Source: Rhodobium orientis (GTDB lineage: Bacteria; Pseudomonadota; Alphaproteobacteria; Rhizobiales; Rhodobiaceae). From it: a DNA stretch of 63,084 nucleotides. How positions within the stretch are numbered: the first letter of the stretch is position 1; the number at the start of each line of letters is the position of its first letter. The stretch lies in assembly GCF_003258835.1 (NCBI RefSeq), contig NZ_NPEV01000031.1, positions 1 to 63,084 on the forward strand. Reading direction: 5' to 3'. This document shows, piece after piece, positions 42,048 through 52,286 of the stretch. The translations under genes were made by a program, and so were the position numbers. Below the pieces are notes generated by a model. It was not told where the DNA came from. It searched no databases and worked only from the letters and a program-made list of their open reading frames with translations.

Positions 42048-44050
42048 GCAATGTCAATATCAAGCGGCTGGTCGATAACATCCGGTCCGGCACCAATATA
42101 TACACGCCCTTGGTCGAGTTGGTCGTAAACGCGATTCAGGCCATCGACGCGAAGGGCATACGAAACGGCTTGGTGGAAATCGAAGTTCTCCGAAACGGGC
42201 AGCCTGACGTGATCGACCGCCTGGAGGAGGTTGATGGCTTTGTCGTCAAGGACAATGGAATAGGCTTCACCAAGAGCAACCGTGATGCCTTCGACACCCT
42301 ATACACTGAACAAAAGATTGCGGACGGCGGCAAAGGTTTTGGCCGGTTTACTTGCCTGAAATATTTTCAGCGGGTGAAGGTTTCCAGCACCTTCGCCGAG
42401 AGCGATTTATTCCGTGACCGGTCCTTCAGGATGGGTTTGGACAAGGACATCATCGTTGATGAGAAGGAAGCTCCGTCGCAAGGGCAGACCACCGGCTCGA
42501 CCGTCGAGATTTCCGGCATCAAGTCAGTAAGGTTCCCAGATAAAAAACTGGAAACAATCAGCCGTGTCGTCGTGGAACGACTGCTGCCCTATTTCGTGGA
42601 TGAGCAGCGCGACTGTCCCCGCGTGGTTATCCGGGATGCCAACAAGCCGTCCGAGGCCATCTCCCTCAATGATTATCTTGGGAAGGATAGTAGCCAGATC
42701 GTCGAAATGAACGTGGACGAAAGTGCGTTCTCGCTATCGGCGAACGAGGATGAAAAGAGCTTTCAGGTCCGCGTATTCAAGTTCTTCGCGCCGAGAACGG
42801 CGAAGAGCAAGGTCAGCCTTGTTGCCCACCGGCGGGAAGTGACAGACAACCCACTCGAAGCATACATTCCAGAATTTGCGGAAGAATTTTTTGAACCGGG
42901 GCCGGATCAGGATTTGGCTACGGGTCGCAACTTCATCATCAAAGCCTATGTGTTCAGCGAATATCTGAATGACAGCGTGTCCCTCGAACGAGGCGAGTTT
43001 CGTTTTCAGACCGACGCCGACCTGTTGAATGGGATCTCTCAAAACGACATCGAACAGAAAGCTGCCGATATCGTGCAATCGGTAGTTGGCGCAGAGATTG
43101 CCGAACGGAAGAAGCGCAAGGAAGTGCGCATCTCCGAATATATAACCAATGAAGCCCCTTGGCACCGCGTCCTTGCAAACGAGGTGGATTTCAACACCCT
43201 ACCGATGCGGCCGTCTAATCAGGACATCGAGCTTCATCTCCAAAAGAAGAAATATGAGAAAGAGATAGCGACAAGAACGCAGGTCACAGCATTGCTGAAC
43301 TCGGAGAACCCGGATGAGCTTGGCGAGAAAATCTCACAGTTGATCGAGAACATTTCCGACAACAGCAAGAACGACCTAATTCACTATGTATCCATGCGTA
43401 AGTGCGTCCTTGATCTGTTCTCCAAGTCGCTAGAAATCGGAGCCGACGGAAAGCACAAGTCCGAAGGCGAGGTGCATGACATTATCATGCAGCGGAAGAA
43501 GGATTCCGATGAGATCGACTTCGATGCTCACAACCTTTGGATGTTGGACGAGCGGCTGAATTTCTCTGCCTATATTTCATCGGAAAAACCGATCAACAAG
43601 GCTAACGGTGATCGGACAGACATTACGATTTTCAACAATCGCGTTGCATTTCGCGGTGAGAATGAGGCCAGCAATCCCATCACGATCTTCGAGCTCAAAA
43701 AGCCACAGCGGGATGATTTTGCGAACCCGTCATCCAAGGACGATCCGGTGCAGCAGATCGTCCGCTATGTGAATCAGATTCGCGACGGGAAATTCAAAAC
43801 CCCAAAGAACCGCGATATGCTCGTGAACGCCAACACACCGTTCTACGGCTACGTCGTATGCGACCTGACCAAGAAAGTCGCCGATTGGCTCGAACGTGAG
43901 AAGGATTTCACGCCCATGCCCGACGGGCTTGGCTGGTTCCGCTGGTTCGGCAATATTAATCTCTACATCGAGGTGCTGAGCTGGACCAAGGTCCTGCGCG
44001 ATGCCGAAATGCGGAACAAGATATTCTTCAACAAGCTCGGCATCGACTGA
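42044..44050 (+). CDS. GHKL ATPase with C-terminal PD-(D/E)XK-like domain
   Basis: A 668-residue protein with a Hsp90/MutL/gyrase-type ATPase: N-box TPLVELVVNAIQAIDA near residue 24, G1 motif FVVKDNGIGF and G2 motif GGKGFGRFTCLKYF. The last third has the pattern of a PD-(D/E)XK nuclease: Asp526 in RTDITIFNN and Glu550-x-Lys552 in ITIFELKKPQRDDF, followed by helical VQQIVRYVNQIRDGK. The final segment NLYIEVLSWTKVLRDAEMRN recurs in unrelated ATP-binding defence proteins I have seen described as such. It is the last gene of the operon. Confidence 0.82.
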   Translation: MSNVNIKRLVDNIRSGTNIYTPLVELVVNAIQAIDAKGIRNGLVEIEVLRNGQPDVIDRLEEVDGFVVKDNGIGFTKSNRDAFDTLYTEQKIADGGKGFGRFTCLKYFQRVKVSSTFAESDLFRDRSFRMGLDKDIIVDEKEAPSQGQTTGSTVEISGIKSVRFPDKKLETISRVVVERLLPYFVDEQRDCPRVVIRDANKPSEAISLNDYLGKDSSQIVEMNVDESAFSLSANEDEKSFQVRVFKFFAPRTAKSKVSLVAHRREVTDNPLEAYIPEFAEEFFEPGPDQDLATGRNFIIKAYVFSEYLNDSVSLERGEFRFQTDADLLNGISQNDIEQKAADIVQSVVGAEIAERKKRKEVRISEYITNEAPWHRVLANEVDFNTLPMRPSNQDIELHLQKKKYEKEIATRTQVTALLNSENPDELGEKISQLIENISDNSKNDLIHYVSMRKCVLDLFSKSLEIGADGKHKSEGEVHDIIMQRKKDSDEIDFDAHNLWMLDERLNFSAYISSEKPINKANGDRTDITIFNNRVAFRGENEASNPITIFELKKPQRDDFANPSSKDDPVQQIVRYVNQIRDGKFKTPKNRDMLVNANTPFYGYVVCDLTKKVADWLEREKDFTPMPDGLGWFRWFGNINLYIEVLSWTKVLRDAEMRNKIFFNKLGID

Positions 44051-44327
44051 ACGGCCTGATCGTTGCGGAAAATAAGCGCGACGAGTCGCGCGATGGCGAT
44101 CAGTACTGCGATAATTGAGGTCTCCGCACCGCCCGCCATCGGTCACGCCTGGTCATGCCGTATGTGCGATGTGGTTGGCGCTTTTGTATCCTGTTCCGTC
44201 GCGAACGCTTCCTTTCCCATTGCTGCCCACAGCTCGCGGATCCCGGTGGCTCCAAAGCGAGCAAATCGAAGACCAAGAATTTCGTAGCGAATGTTTGTGA
44301 GCATGGAACGGACGGACGACGCACCGA

Positions 44328-45257
44328 TCAAACGGGACTGCCTTGGGTGGCGATCCCGCGATCTCCACCTTCGGAGGCGCGCCTGGCCTCAAGACGTTCG
44401 ATAAAGGCGAGTGAGGCCACCACGCACTCGATGACATACTGGGCCTCGGACAGGTCCAGCAGCTCATTGTCATGGGCGAGCGAGCGTTTGTTGCGCGCCT
44501 GATTCAGGCCGTCGAAAAGCTTGTGCTGCATGCGCAGGGTGGGAAGTGCGAACTCGCTGACGTCTCGGCTGTCGCGCAGGATACGACCATAGGCACCGAA
44601 CAGGGCGTCGAGGGGTGTTCGCGCGTCGGTCGACTGGCCGTGCCGGGAAAGAAGGTGCCGAAATCGCTTTACGCAATAGGTGTGGACCCGGTCGAGCGCC
44701 ACGTCGGGTTTCTCGGCGATGAGATCCGCCGCAATCGAGGCGCGGAGCTTGGCAAGCGTCGTATCTGCGGAGAAATCGGTGAACGACTCGTCGAAGCGCA
44801 GTGTCGATGAGGATTCGAGTTCGGCGGTGAACTGTTTCAGCCAATCGTGAAGTCTTGTCTCCTTTTTCGGGTCGTCGTCGGTATATCCGTCGAGGGTGTT
44901 GCGATAAGCCCAGAGCGCGCGCAGCACCTGAGCGACAAGACGCGGTTCGGCGACGGAAACGAAACCGCGAAGGGTCTTTCCCTTGCTGGAGCCCTCAATC
45001 TGGAAGCGCTCCTGAAAAATATTGATCCCGAAATTCTCCTCGAACCATTCCGACATTGTCCGATCGCTGAAATCGAGCACATATCCGCCGCCGCTATGAA
45101 ATATTTGATCGAACACCTGCCGCTGATTGCTGGGTAGGCGCAAGGTTCGGCCGATGATGCGGGGTTGTTGAGTGTCCGGAGTTTCGCCAGCCATCTTTGT
45201 CGGTCCCAGTATTTGAAGCCATTCTAGCCGACGATAGTCTGTTGAGCATCTGCTCAT
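44328..45257 (-). CDS. Abortive infection family protein (Abi_C-like C-terminus)
   Basis: A 309-residue protein. The C-terminal region carries the Abi_C pattern [20 protein letters not shown] followed by a hydrophobic helix [18 protein letters not shown]. The middle part (DYVL region, [31 protein letters not shown]) matches the N-terminal half of this family. The start at 45257 overlaps the dnaE2 stop as ATGA; an internal ATG at 45194 also begins plausibly ([10 protein letters not shown]). It would kill or arrest infected cells, by family analogy only. Confidence 0.7.
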   Translation of the reverse strand: MSRCSTDYRRLEWLQILGPTKMAGETPDTQQPRIIGRTLRLPSNQRQVFDQIFHSGGGYVLDFSDRTMSEWFEENFGINIFQERFQIEGSSKGKTLRGFVSVAEPRLVAQVLRALWAYRNTLDGYTDDDPKKETRLHDWLKQFTAELESSSTLRFDESFTDFSADTTLAKLRASIAADLIAEKPDVALDRVHTYCVKRFRHLLSRHGQSTDARTPLDALFGAYGRILRDSRDVSEFALPTLRMQHKLFDGLNQARNKRSLAHDNELLDLSEAQYVIECVVASLAFIERLEARRASEGGDRGIATQGSPV

Positions 45258-48200
45258 CGAAAATCGCGGGTTTTCACCTTGATCTCGCTGATATGCCGAT
45301 GGGGGTCGAACATGTCGCGTGGCTGAAATCCCTTTGGCGGCAGCCCGCGCGGATCGGGGCCGGGCGCGCCGCGGCGGGCTTCGTCACCGCGACCATGGGG
45401 CACCGGAAAGGCGTCCCGGTTGCCAATGCCCGCAAGGTCGGCGGTGAGATCGGTGATCTTTTGGGCGACGAGATGGACCACGTCGCCTTCGCGCTGGATG
45501 CGTCCGCGCACGGCCATCATACGCGCGGACAGGACGGTGCGGCGGTTGGCCTCGAAGACCTTCGGCCAGACCACCAGATTGGCGATGCCGGTTTCGTCTT
45601 CGAGGGTAATGAACATCACGCCCTTGGCGCTGCCCGGACGTTGCCGCACCAGGACGATGCCGGCCGCCTCCAGCCAGCGTCCGTCACGCTCCTCCATGGC
45701 CTGGCGACAGGTGACGATCCGGCTCCGGGAGAGATTGTCCCGCAGGAAGGCAACCGGATGATTGCGCAACGACAGGCCGAGATGGCCGTAATCCTCCACC
45801 ACCTCGCGGCCCGCTGTCATCGGCCGAAGCACAACCGGGGGCTCGTCGCACTCGGCGCCCGCTCCATCCTCGCGTGCGGCAGCGGCCACAAAGAGAGGAA
45901 GAGGGTCGTCGCGCAATGCCTTGATCGCCCATAGCGCTTCGCGGCGGGCAAGGCCGAAGGCCGCGCGGAATCCGTCGGCTTCGGCGATCCGCGTCAGGGC
46001 AGCGACCGGAACGCCAGCGCGTTTCCAGAGATCGTCGACGGAGACGAAGGGCCGGTCGGCGCGCGCGGCGGTGATCGTGGCGGCATCCGCATTGGCGAGC
46101 CCCTTCACCCGTCGCAGGCCGAGCCGGACGGCGAAACGCGTGTCGTCCTCCGTCGGCTCCAATGTGCAGTCCCAGCGGGAGGCGTTGATGCAGACCGGAC
46201 GGATCTCGACGCCATGATCGCGCGCGTCCCGGACAATCTGGGCCGGGGCGTAAAAGCCCATGGGTTGGGAATTGAGCAGAGCGGCGCAGAAAACATCCGG
46301 GTGCCAGCATTTGAGCCAGGCGGACGCATAGGCGATCAGTGCAAAAGAGGCTGCGTGGCTTTCCGGAAATCCGTAGGAGCCGAAGCCTTCGAGCTGCTTG
46401 AATGTCTGTTGGGCAAAGTCCTCGTCATAGCCATTGGCGACCATGCCTGAGACCAGCTTCTCCTCAAAGGCCGAGACACCGCCGGTGAATTTGAAGGTCG
46501 CCATGGATTTGCGCAGCATGTCTGCCTCGCCCGGCGTGAATCCGGCGCATTCGATGGCGACCCGCATGGCCTGTTCCTGAAACAGCGGCACGCCGAGCGT
46601 CTTGCCGAGCACCTTTTCCAGCTCCGGCTTGGGGTAATGGACGGGCTCGAGACCTTCGCGGCGGCGCAGATAGGGATGCACCATGTCGCCTTGGATCGGA
46701 CCGGGGCGGACGATCGCGACCTGCACCACCAGATCGTAATAGGTGCGCGGCTTCAGACGCGGCAGCATCGACATCTGCGCGCGCGACTCGATCTGGAAGG
46801 TGCCGAGCGTGTCGGCCTTGCGGATCATTGCGTAGGTGCGCGGATCCTCGGCCGGTATGGTAGCAAGATCGAGCCGGATGTCCTTGTGATCGGCCAGGAG
46901 GTCCAGACCGCGCTTCATGCAGGTGAGCATGCCGAGGGCCAGAACATCCACCTTCATGAAACGCAGCGCGTCGATGTCGTCCTTGTCCCATTCGATGACC
47001 TGCCGGTCGGCCATGGCGGCCGGTTCGATCGGCACAAGATCGTCGAGCCGGTCATGAGTGAGGACGAAACCGCCGGGATGCTGGGACAGATGCCGCGGCG
47101 CACCCATGAACTGGCGCGCGAGATCGAGCGTGAGTTTCAGGCGTCGGTCGGCAAGGTTGAGGTTGAGTTCCTTGAGATGGCGTTCGGCAACGCCGTCCTC
47201 AGACCAGCCCCAGACCTGGCCTGAAAGGGTCTTGATGAGGTCTTCGGGCAGGCCGAGCGCCTTTCCGACGTCGCGCAGCGCGCCCTTGGTGCGATAGCGG
47301 ATCACGGTCGAGCAGAGCGCGGCATGATCGCGGCCATAGGTGTCGAACACCCACTGCATGACGATCTCGCGTCGTTCATGCTCGAAATCGACATCGATGT
47401 CGGGCGGCTCGCGGCGCTCTTCCGAGACGAAGCGCTCGAAGAGCAGATCGTTGCGGCCCGGATCGATCGAGGTGATGCCCAAGACATAACAGACCGCCGA
47501 GTTGGCCGCCGAGCCGCGGCCCTGGCAGAGAATGTCGCGCGAGCGGGCGAAGCTGACGATGCTGTTCACCGTGAGGAAGTAAGGGGCATAGTCGAGCTTC
47601 TCGATCAGCCGCAATTCATGCTCGATCGTCGTCCGCACGCTGCCGGGCAGGCCTTCGGGATAGCGCTCCGCAGCGCCGGCCCAGGTGAGGTCTTCGAGCG
47701 TCTGTTGCGGGGTCAGGGCCGGATCGTCGCGCTCCTCGGGATATTGATAGGCGAGTTCGTCGAGCGAGAACCGGCAGCGCTCGGTGATCTCGATGGTTCT
47801 TGCGAGCGCTTCGGGATAGCGGCTGAACAGCCGGTGCATTTCCTCTGGCGGCTTGAGATAGCGGTCGGCATGGCGTTCGCGCCGATCGCCGAGACCGTCG
47901 ATGGTGACATTGTGCCGGATGCAGGTAACCACATCCTGCAGGATGCGGCGCCCCGGCTCATGGAACAGCACATCATTGGTGACGATGGTCGGCACCCGCA
48001 TCTGCGTGGCGAGATTGGCGAGTTCGTGAAGCCGGAGCTGATCGTTGGGCCGCCGCCTGAGCGACAGCGCCAGATAGGCGCGATCGCCGAAGGCGTCGCG
48101 CAGCCGCCGGAGCCGCAACCCGCATTCGTCATCGGCGCGATCGGGCACCAACACCGCGAGCAGACCGTCTCCGTAGGCGGCAAGGTCCGCCCATTCGAGA

Positions 48201-48523
48201 TGGCACTTCGCCTTGCCGGCCCGGCCCTTGCCGAGTGACAGCAGACGGCAAAGCCGCGAATAGGCGGGCCGATCGGTCGGATAGACGAGAACCGACATGC
48301 CATCGGTCAGATCGAGGCGGCAACCGACAATGAGGCGGACTCCCGTGGCTTTGGCCGCCTCATGGGCGCGCACGATTCCGGCCAGCGAATTGCGGTCGAC
48401 CACGGCAAGCGCCTCGATGCCGAGCGCGGCGGCCTGGCCGAAGAGCTCGTCACAGGACGAGGCGCCGCGCAGGAAGGAGAAATGCGAGGTGACCTGCAGT
48501 TCGGCATAGCGGGGGCCGGTCAT
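45254..48523 (-). CDS. dnaE2: DnaE2 (ImuC), error-prone DNA polymerase III alpha-like
   Basis: A 1,089-residue translesion polymerase of the C family. The PHP-type start [20 protein letters not shown] is followed by the polymerase core, with the catalytic acidic motif [20 protein letters not shown] near residue 370. It then has the [14 protein letters not shown] and [19 protein letters not shown] segments, and a C-terminal OB-fold region. It lacks the beta-binding end of replicative DnaE. The start overlaps the imuB stop as ATGA. Together with imuA and imuB it forms the SOS mutagenesis cassette. Confidence 0.95.
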   Translation of the reverse strand: MTGPRYAELQVTSHFSFLRGASSCDELFGQAAALGIEALAVVDRNSLAGIVRAHEAAKATGVRLIVGCRLDLTDGMSVLVYPTDRPAYSRLCRLLSLGKGRAGKAKCHLEWADLAAYGDGLLAVLVPDRADDECGLRLRRLRDAFGDRAYLALSLRRRPNDQLRLHELANLATQMRVPTIVTNDVLFHEPGRRILQDVVTCIRHNVTIDGLGDRRERHADRYLKPPEEMHRLFSRYPEALARTIEITERCRFSLDELAYQYPEERDDPALTPQQTLEDLTWAGAAERYPEGLPGSVRTTIEHELRLIEKLDYAPYFLTVNSIVSFARSRDILCQGRGSAANSAVCYVLGITSIDPGRNDLLFERFVSEERREPPDIDVDFEHERREIVMQWVFDTYGRDHAALCSTVIRYRTKGALRDVGKALGLPEDLIKTLSGQVWGWSEDGVAERHLKELNLNLADRRLKLTLDLARQFMGAPRHLSQHPGGFVLTHDRLDDLVPIEPAAMADRQVIEWDKDDIDALRFMKVDVLALGMLTCMKRGLDLLADHKDIRLDLATIPAEDPRTYAMIRKADTLGTFQIESRAQMSMLPRLKPRTYYDLVVQVAIVRPGPIQGDMVHPYLRRREGLEPVHYPKPELEKVLGKTLGVPLFQEQAMRVAIECAGFTPGEADMLRKSMATFKFTGGVSAFEEKLVSGMVANGYDEDFAQQTFKQLEGFGSYGFPESHAASFALIAYASAWLKCWHPDVFCAALLNSQPMGFYAPAQIVRDARDHGVEIRPVCINASRWDCTLEPTEDDTRFAVRLGLRRVKGLANADAATITAARADRPFVSVDDLWKRAGVPVAALTRIAEADGFRAAFGLARREALWAIKALRDDPLPLFVAAAAREDGAGAECDEPPVVLRPMTAGREVVEDYGHLGLSLRNHPVAFLRDNLSRSRIVTCRQAMEERDGRWLEAAGIVLVRQRPGSAKGVMFITLEDETGIANLVVWPKVFEANRRTVLSARMMAVRGRIQREGDVVHLVAQKITDLTADLAGIGNRDAFPVPHGRGDEARRGAPGPDPRGLPPKGFQPRDMFDPHRHISEIKVKTRDFR

Positions 48524-50043
48524 CCGAACACTCCATGCAGGAACCATCGGTGCGAGCCGGTTGCCGCGTCCTCGCCGTCGCCGGCGCGGTAGATCCAGTA
48601 GCGTTCGCCGGCATCGTCCTCGACGCGGAAATAGTCGCGCACCGCGATCAGCTCCGCGTCGCGCTTCCACCATTCGCCGAAGACGCGCTCGGGGCCATCG
48701 GCCCGTTTTACCCGCCGCCGCACGCCGCGCCAAGTGAAGGAAACCGGCGGATGATCGGGCAGAAGCGCGACGGTTTCGATAATCTCGGGCCGGGGCAGCA
48801 GGCGCGACGGCCTCGGCCAGTGGTCGGGCCAAGTCGCTCCGGTCTCCGGAGCCGCCGCCGGTATCCGGCAGACCGCACGCTCCGGTACGTCGCTTGCGAC
48901 GGGGGCAAGGCGGTAGATGGCGCGCTCGCCGACGCGGTTCATCAGCGTATCGACGAGACCGGTGACGTCCGGTGTTTCCTCCTCGATCAGTGTGCTGACC
49001 GATTGCCGGCATTCCAGCGGCTCGGCACTGGTGGCGGCAAGGATCATCACCTCGATGCCGAAGCCGGGGTCGATGGTCTCGATCTTGTCGCAGAGAAGCC
49101 GGGTCAGGCGAGCCGCATCCCGGACAGGTACCGCCATGCCGACCCGAACCACTTGTGCGCGGTTGTCGACCCGCTGGCAGAGGAGATCGAGCCGGCGAGC
49201 GCCGAGACCGCGTGCCTCCAATGCTGCGCAGAGCACTCCGACCAGCTTGCCGATATAGCGGGCGATGGTCTCGGCCGCACCGATGGGCTCGGCGAAGGCG
49301 CGGCGGACCTCGATGAGATCGGGCGACTGCACCCGCTCGATCGGCTCCGACAGCACACCGGACGCCTGGTCGAGCCGACGTCCGAGTTCGGGGCCGAAGC
49401 GCAGGGTGAGCGGCGCGCGCGGCTGCGCCGACAGGTCGCCGATGCGCTCGAAGCCGAGCACGCGCAAATCGGCCACCATGGGGGCTGGCAGCCGTAGCGC
49501 TTCGAGCGGCAAGGCCATCAGCGGCGCCGTGCCATGTCCCCGCGCTGCCACGGTGACAGGTTCGCTGGCAAAACGCGCCAGCGCGTGAGCAGCGCCCCAA
49601 TTATCGGCGATGGCCGCGCGTGCGGCCACGCCCGACATGGCGAGCCGGCCGATCAGCGTTTCCAGCATGATCTGTTCGCCGCCATGCAGATGATCGGCGC
49701 CGGTGGTGTCGATGACGATGCCGTCCGGCGGATCGGCGGCCGCAATCGGCGCGAAACGCCTCAATGCCCAGACCGCGAGCCGTTCCAGCGCCTCGGCATC
49801 CGCTACGGGATCGGCATTCTGCGTGACGAGACCGGGCACCAGCACCTGCGCCTTGGTCGCGGGCATTCCAGGGCGAATGCCGGCGGCAAGCGCCGCGGCA
49901 TCCGCCGCCATCACGACCCGCCTGTTTCCTTCCCGGCCAACCAGGACGAGCGGCGCCTCAACCGGAGGCGCCGCGTTGCCGGCCTTCCGCCGCACCCGGT
50001 CGGTGGACCAGGTCGGCAGGAAGAGCGAGACGACCCGCTGCAT
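48520..50043 (-). CDS. imuB: ImuB, Y-family polymerase-like accessory protein
   Basis: A 507-residue protein from [20 protein letters not shown]. It has Y-family polymerase architecture but lacks the conserved catalytic acidic motif, as ImuB normally does; it tethers DnaE2 and ImuA to the beta clamp. The end [20 protein letters not shown] then RWFLHGVFG is typical of ImuB. The start overlaps imuA by 86 bases and the stop overlaps the dnaE2 start. Confidence 0.93.
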   Translation of the reverse strand: MQRVVSLFLPTWSTDRVRRKAGNAAPPVEAPLVLVGREGNRRVVMAADAAALAAGIRPGMPATKAQVLVPGLVTQNADPVADAEALERLAVWALRRFAPIAAADPPDGIVIDTTGADHLHGGEQIMLETLIGRLAMSGVAARAAIADNWGAAHALARFASEPVTVAARGHGTAPLMALPLEALRLPAPMVADLRVLGFERIGDLSAQPRAPLTLRFGPELGRRLDQASGVLSEPIERVQSPDLIEVRRAFAEPIGAAETIARYIGKLVGVLCAALEARGLGARRLDLLCQRVDNRAQVVRVGMAVPVRDAARLTRLLCDKIETIDPGFGIEVMILAATSAEPLECRQSVSTLIEEETPDVTGLVDTLMNRVGERAIYRLAPVASDVPERAVCRIPAAAPETGATWPDHWPRPSRLLPRPEIIETVALLPDHPPVSFTWRGVRRRVKRADGPERVFGEWWKRDAELIAVRDYFRVEDDAGERYWIYRAGDGEDAATGSHRWFLHGVFG

Positions 50044-50710
50044 CGCATGCCTCCAGTTCGAAATCCGCGCTCTCGCCCGCACGGGCGCGAATGAGTTCAA
50101 CAAGCCAGCGGTGCCGGCCGACGCCGGGCACCGGCAATGCGGTCGATGGCAGTGCAGACACGCGCCAGCGTGTCATTGCGGCGGTGGGCTGGCCGAAATC
50201 GGCGGTTTCGGTCTGTCTGCGCCAGCGGCGCAGAGCAATGCCGATCGATTGGGTTTCTTCGGCGGCCAGTTGGAGCCGGCGCGACGCGGTCATGGACAAG
50301 CGCGCCACCTCGGCAACAACCGCGCCGAGCCCGCCATGGCGCAGACCTTCCTCCACGCAGGCGAGCACGGTCTTGTCGTCACCGGCCTCGACGTAAATCA
50401 CGCGATCCGGCGCAAGGCCGGCCTGGGCGAGCGCGGGGGCAAAGAGGTCCGGTCGGGTGATGCACCAAAGGACTTTGCCCTTGGTGCGGGCAGCTATTCC
50501 CGCCGCGAACAGCGCGGCAGCGGCACCGTCGACGGCACCGTTGCCGCCGCCTGCAATCTCGTGAAGGGCTCCGATAGCGAGCCCATTGCCCGGAAGGCGC
50601 GAGTCAACCTCGGCGATCCCGAACGGGAGAACCGATCTTGCGCGTCTTTCCCGGCCTTCGATCTGGGCGATCTGCGCACGTAATGACTCCAGGGCGACCT
50701 TCGGTCCCAA
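49958..50710 (-). CDS. imuA: ImuA, RecA/SulA-like accessory protein of SOS mutagenesis
   Basis: A 250-residue RecA-fold protein. It contains ALESLRAQIAQIEGRERRAR, then FGIAEVDSRLPGNGLAIGAL (the ImuA opening) and HEIAGGGNGAVDGAAAALFA, with a degenerate P-loop. It partners ImuB and DnaE2. It is the first gene of the cassette, and a LexA box lies 38 bases upstream, so SOS induction is expected. Confidence 0.92.
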   Translation of the reverse strand: MGPKVALESLRAQIAQIEGRERRARSVLPFGIAEVDSRLPGNGLAIGALHEIAGGGNGAVDGAAAALFAAGIAARTKGKVLWCITRPDLFAPALAQAGLAPDRVIYVEAGDDKTVLACVEEGLRHGGLGAVVAEVARLSMTASRRLQLAAEETQSIGIALRRWRRQTETADFGQPTAAMTRWRVSALPSTALPVPGVGRHRWLVELIRARAGESADFELEACDAAGRLALPADLVHRPGAAEGRQRGASG

Positions 50711-50747
50711 GCTCCTTCTTGACCTCCAAGGGCGGATGTGTCTGCAT

Positions 50748-50762
50748 GTTCTCTATTTGTTC
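50748..50762 (-). promoter_or_regulatory. Alphaproteobacterial LexA box (SOS box) upstream of imuA
   Basis: Plus strand GTTC-TCTATTT-GTTC, an exact match to the GTTC-N7-GTTC direct repeat bound by LexA in alphaproteobacteria. It lies 38 bases upstream of the imuA start codon. The position is right for repression of imuA-imuB-dnaE2, and of the abi gene if the transcript reads through. Confidence 0.85.
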
Positions 50763-51011
50763 TATCTTTTGCTTGAAAGAGTCAAGGCGCTGTTAGGTGC
50801 ATGTCGATATGTGGGTTTGGCTCCGACAAGCGCTCGGCGTGGCAAGACCGGCACCGGCGACATGCAGCCCCGAGATGCCTTTGCAGTTTCGATGCAGCGT
50901 CTTCCGTCTCAGCCCCTCCCAACTTGCGGAGTGGCCAGTTCCAATTAGCGGGACGTTGACTTCCAATCTGCCGACATGAATAGTTCCAATTGCCGGAGAC
51001 TCGGAGATTGG

Positions 51012-52268
51012 ATGTTCAAGCGGTTTGTAGAGCGTCGGGCAGAGGAAGCCCTTCTGGATACGCCCGTGGTTCTCATCGTGGGGCCACGTCGGGCGGGCAA
51101 GACGACGCTGGTCAAGAAGATGGGGGAAGCTGGCCGCACCTATGTCACGCTGGATGACCAGACCGTGCTGGAAGCCGCCCAGGCCGATCCGGCCGGGTTT
51201 ATCCGCGGACTGGATCTTGCCATCATCGACGAGATTCAGCGCGCCCCGGACCTGTTGCTCGCCATCAAGAAGACAGTCGACGAGGACTACCGCCCCGGCC
51301 GATTTCTTCTCACGGGTTCGGCCAACGTCCTGACCCTGCCGCGTATCGCCGACAGCCTCGCTGGCCGGATGGAAACGCTCCAGATGCTGCCCCTGGCGAG
51401 GGCCGAGATCGAAGGCAAGAAGCCGACCTTCCTGGAACGCCTGTTCGAAGGGGACCTGCACAATCAGAGCAACGCAATCGTTGGTGACGATCTCGTCAGC
51501 GCCGTCTTGCTTGGCGGTTTTCCCGAGGCCATTGCCCGCGCGAGCGAGCGGCGAAGGCAGGACTGGGCACGGTCCTATCTCACCTCGATCCTCACCCGTG
51601 ATCTGAGGGACATCGCCGATGTCGAGAAGCTGACCGAGCTTCCGAAATTCGTGCGTCTGCTGGCCGAACACTCCGGCCAGTTGGTCAATTATTCGCAGTT
51701 CGGGGCCAGCATCAATGTCAGCCACAAGACGGGGCAGCGCTATGTCGGGCTGCTCGAACAGGTCTTTTTGATCGCGACGCTGCAGCCCTGGTTCACCAAT
51801 GCGCTGAAGCGCATCGTCAAGACACCGAAGCTGCATTTCCTCGACTCCGGCGTCCTGGCGAGTGCGCGCGGAATGACTTTCGACCGGGTGAAGGCAGATC
51901 GCGGGACGTTCGGCGCCCTGCTGGAAACATTCGTTTTCTCGGAAGTGCTCAAGCTGATGACGGCCTCGGACCTGCGTCTGACGCCGCATCACTTCCGGGA
52001 CAGGGACATGCGCGAGGTCGACATCGTGCTGGAACGTGACGACGGCATGATCGCCGGCATTGAGGTCAAGGCGAGCGCCACGGTCAAGTCCGGCGATTTC
52101 GCTGGACTGCGCGCCTTGGCCGAAGCCTGCGGAGACCGTTTCGCGTTCGGCACCGTCCTCTACGACAGCGCGGATGTCGTGCCGTTCGGCGACAAGCTGG
52201 CAGCAGCACCGCTATCGAGTCTTTGGAATGGAGATTCGCTGACGAACAAGAAAGTTGAGTCGAGATAA
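51012..52268 (+). CDS. AAA_14/DUF4143 ATPase
   Basis: A 418-residue ATP-binding protein of the AAA_14 plus DUF4143 family. Walker A IVGPRRAGKTTLVKKM near residue 22, Walker B DLAIIDEIQRAPDLL, sensor FLLTGSANVLTLPRI. The C-terminal DUF4143 contains a PD-(D/E)XK-like pattern, VDIVLERDDGMIAGIEVKAS. It begins at MFKRFVERRAEEALLD rather than the upstream ATG at 50976. It stands between the mutasome and the TrlF operon, 18 bases from the latter. The cellular role is unknown. Confidence 0.85.
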   Translation: MFKRFVERRAEEALLDTPVVLIVGPRRAGKTTLVKKMGEAGRTYVTLDDQTVLEAAQADPAGFIRGLDLAIIDEIQRAPDLLLAIKKTVDEDYRPGRFLLTGSANVLTLPRIADSLAGRMETLQMLPLARAEIEGKKPTFLERLFEGDLHNQSNAIVGDDLVSAVLLGGFPEAIARASERRRQDWARSYLTSILTRDLRDIADVEKLTELPKFVRLLAEHSGQLVNYSQFGASINVSHKTGQRYVGLLEQVFLIATLQPWFTNALKRIVKTPKLHFLDSGVLASARGMTFDRVKADRGTFGALLETFVFSEVLKLMTASDLRLTPHHFRDRDMREVDIVLERDDGMIAGIEVKASATVKSGDFAGLRALAEACGDRFAFGTVLYDSADVVPFGDKLAAAPLSSLWNGDSLTNKKVESR

Positions 52269-52286
52269 TCGACGGAAGGGGGAGCA

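Noticed and set aside
50793-51992. Minus-strand open frame of 399 codons
   Set aside because: Antisense to the DUF4143 ATPase, which has good Walker motifs and a ribosome site.
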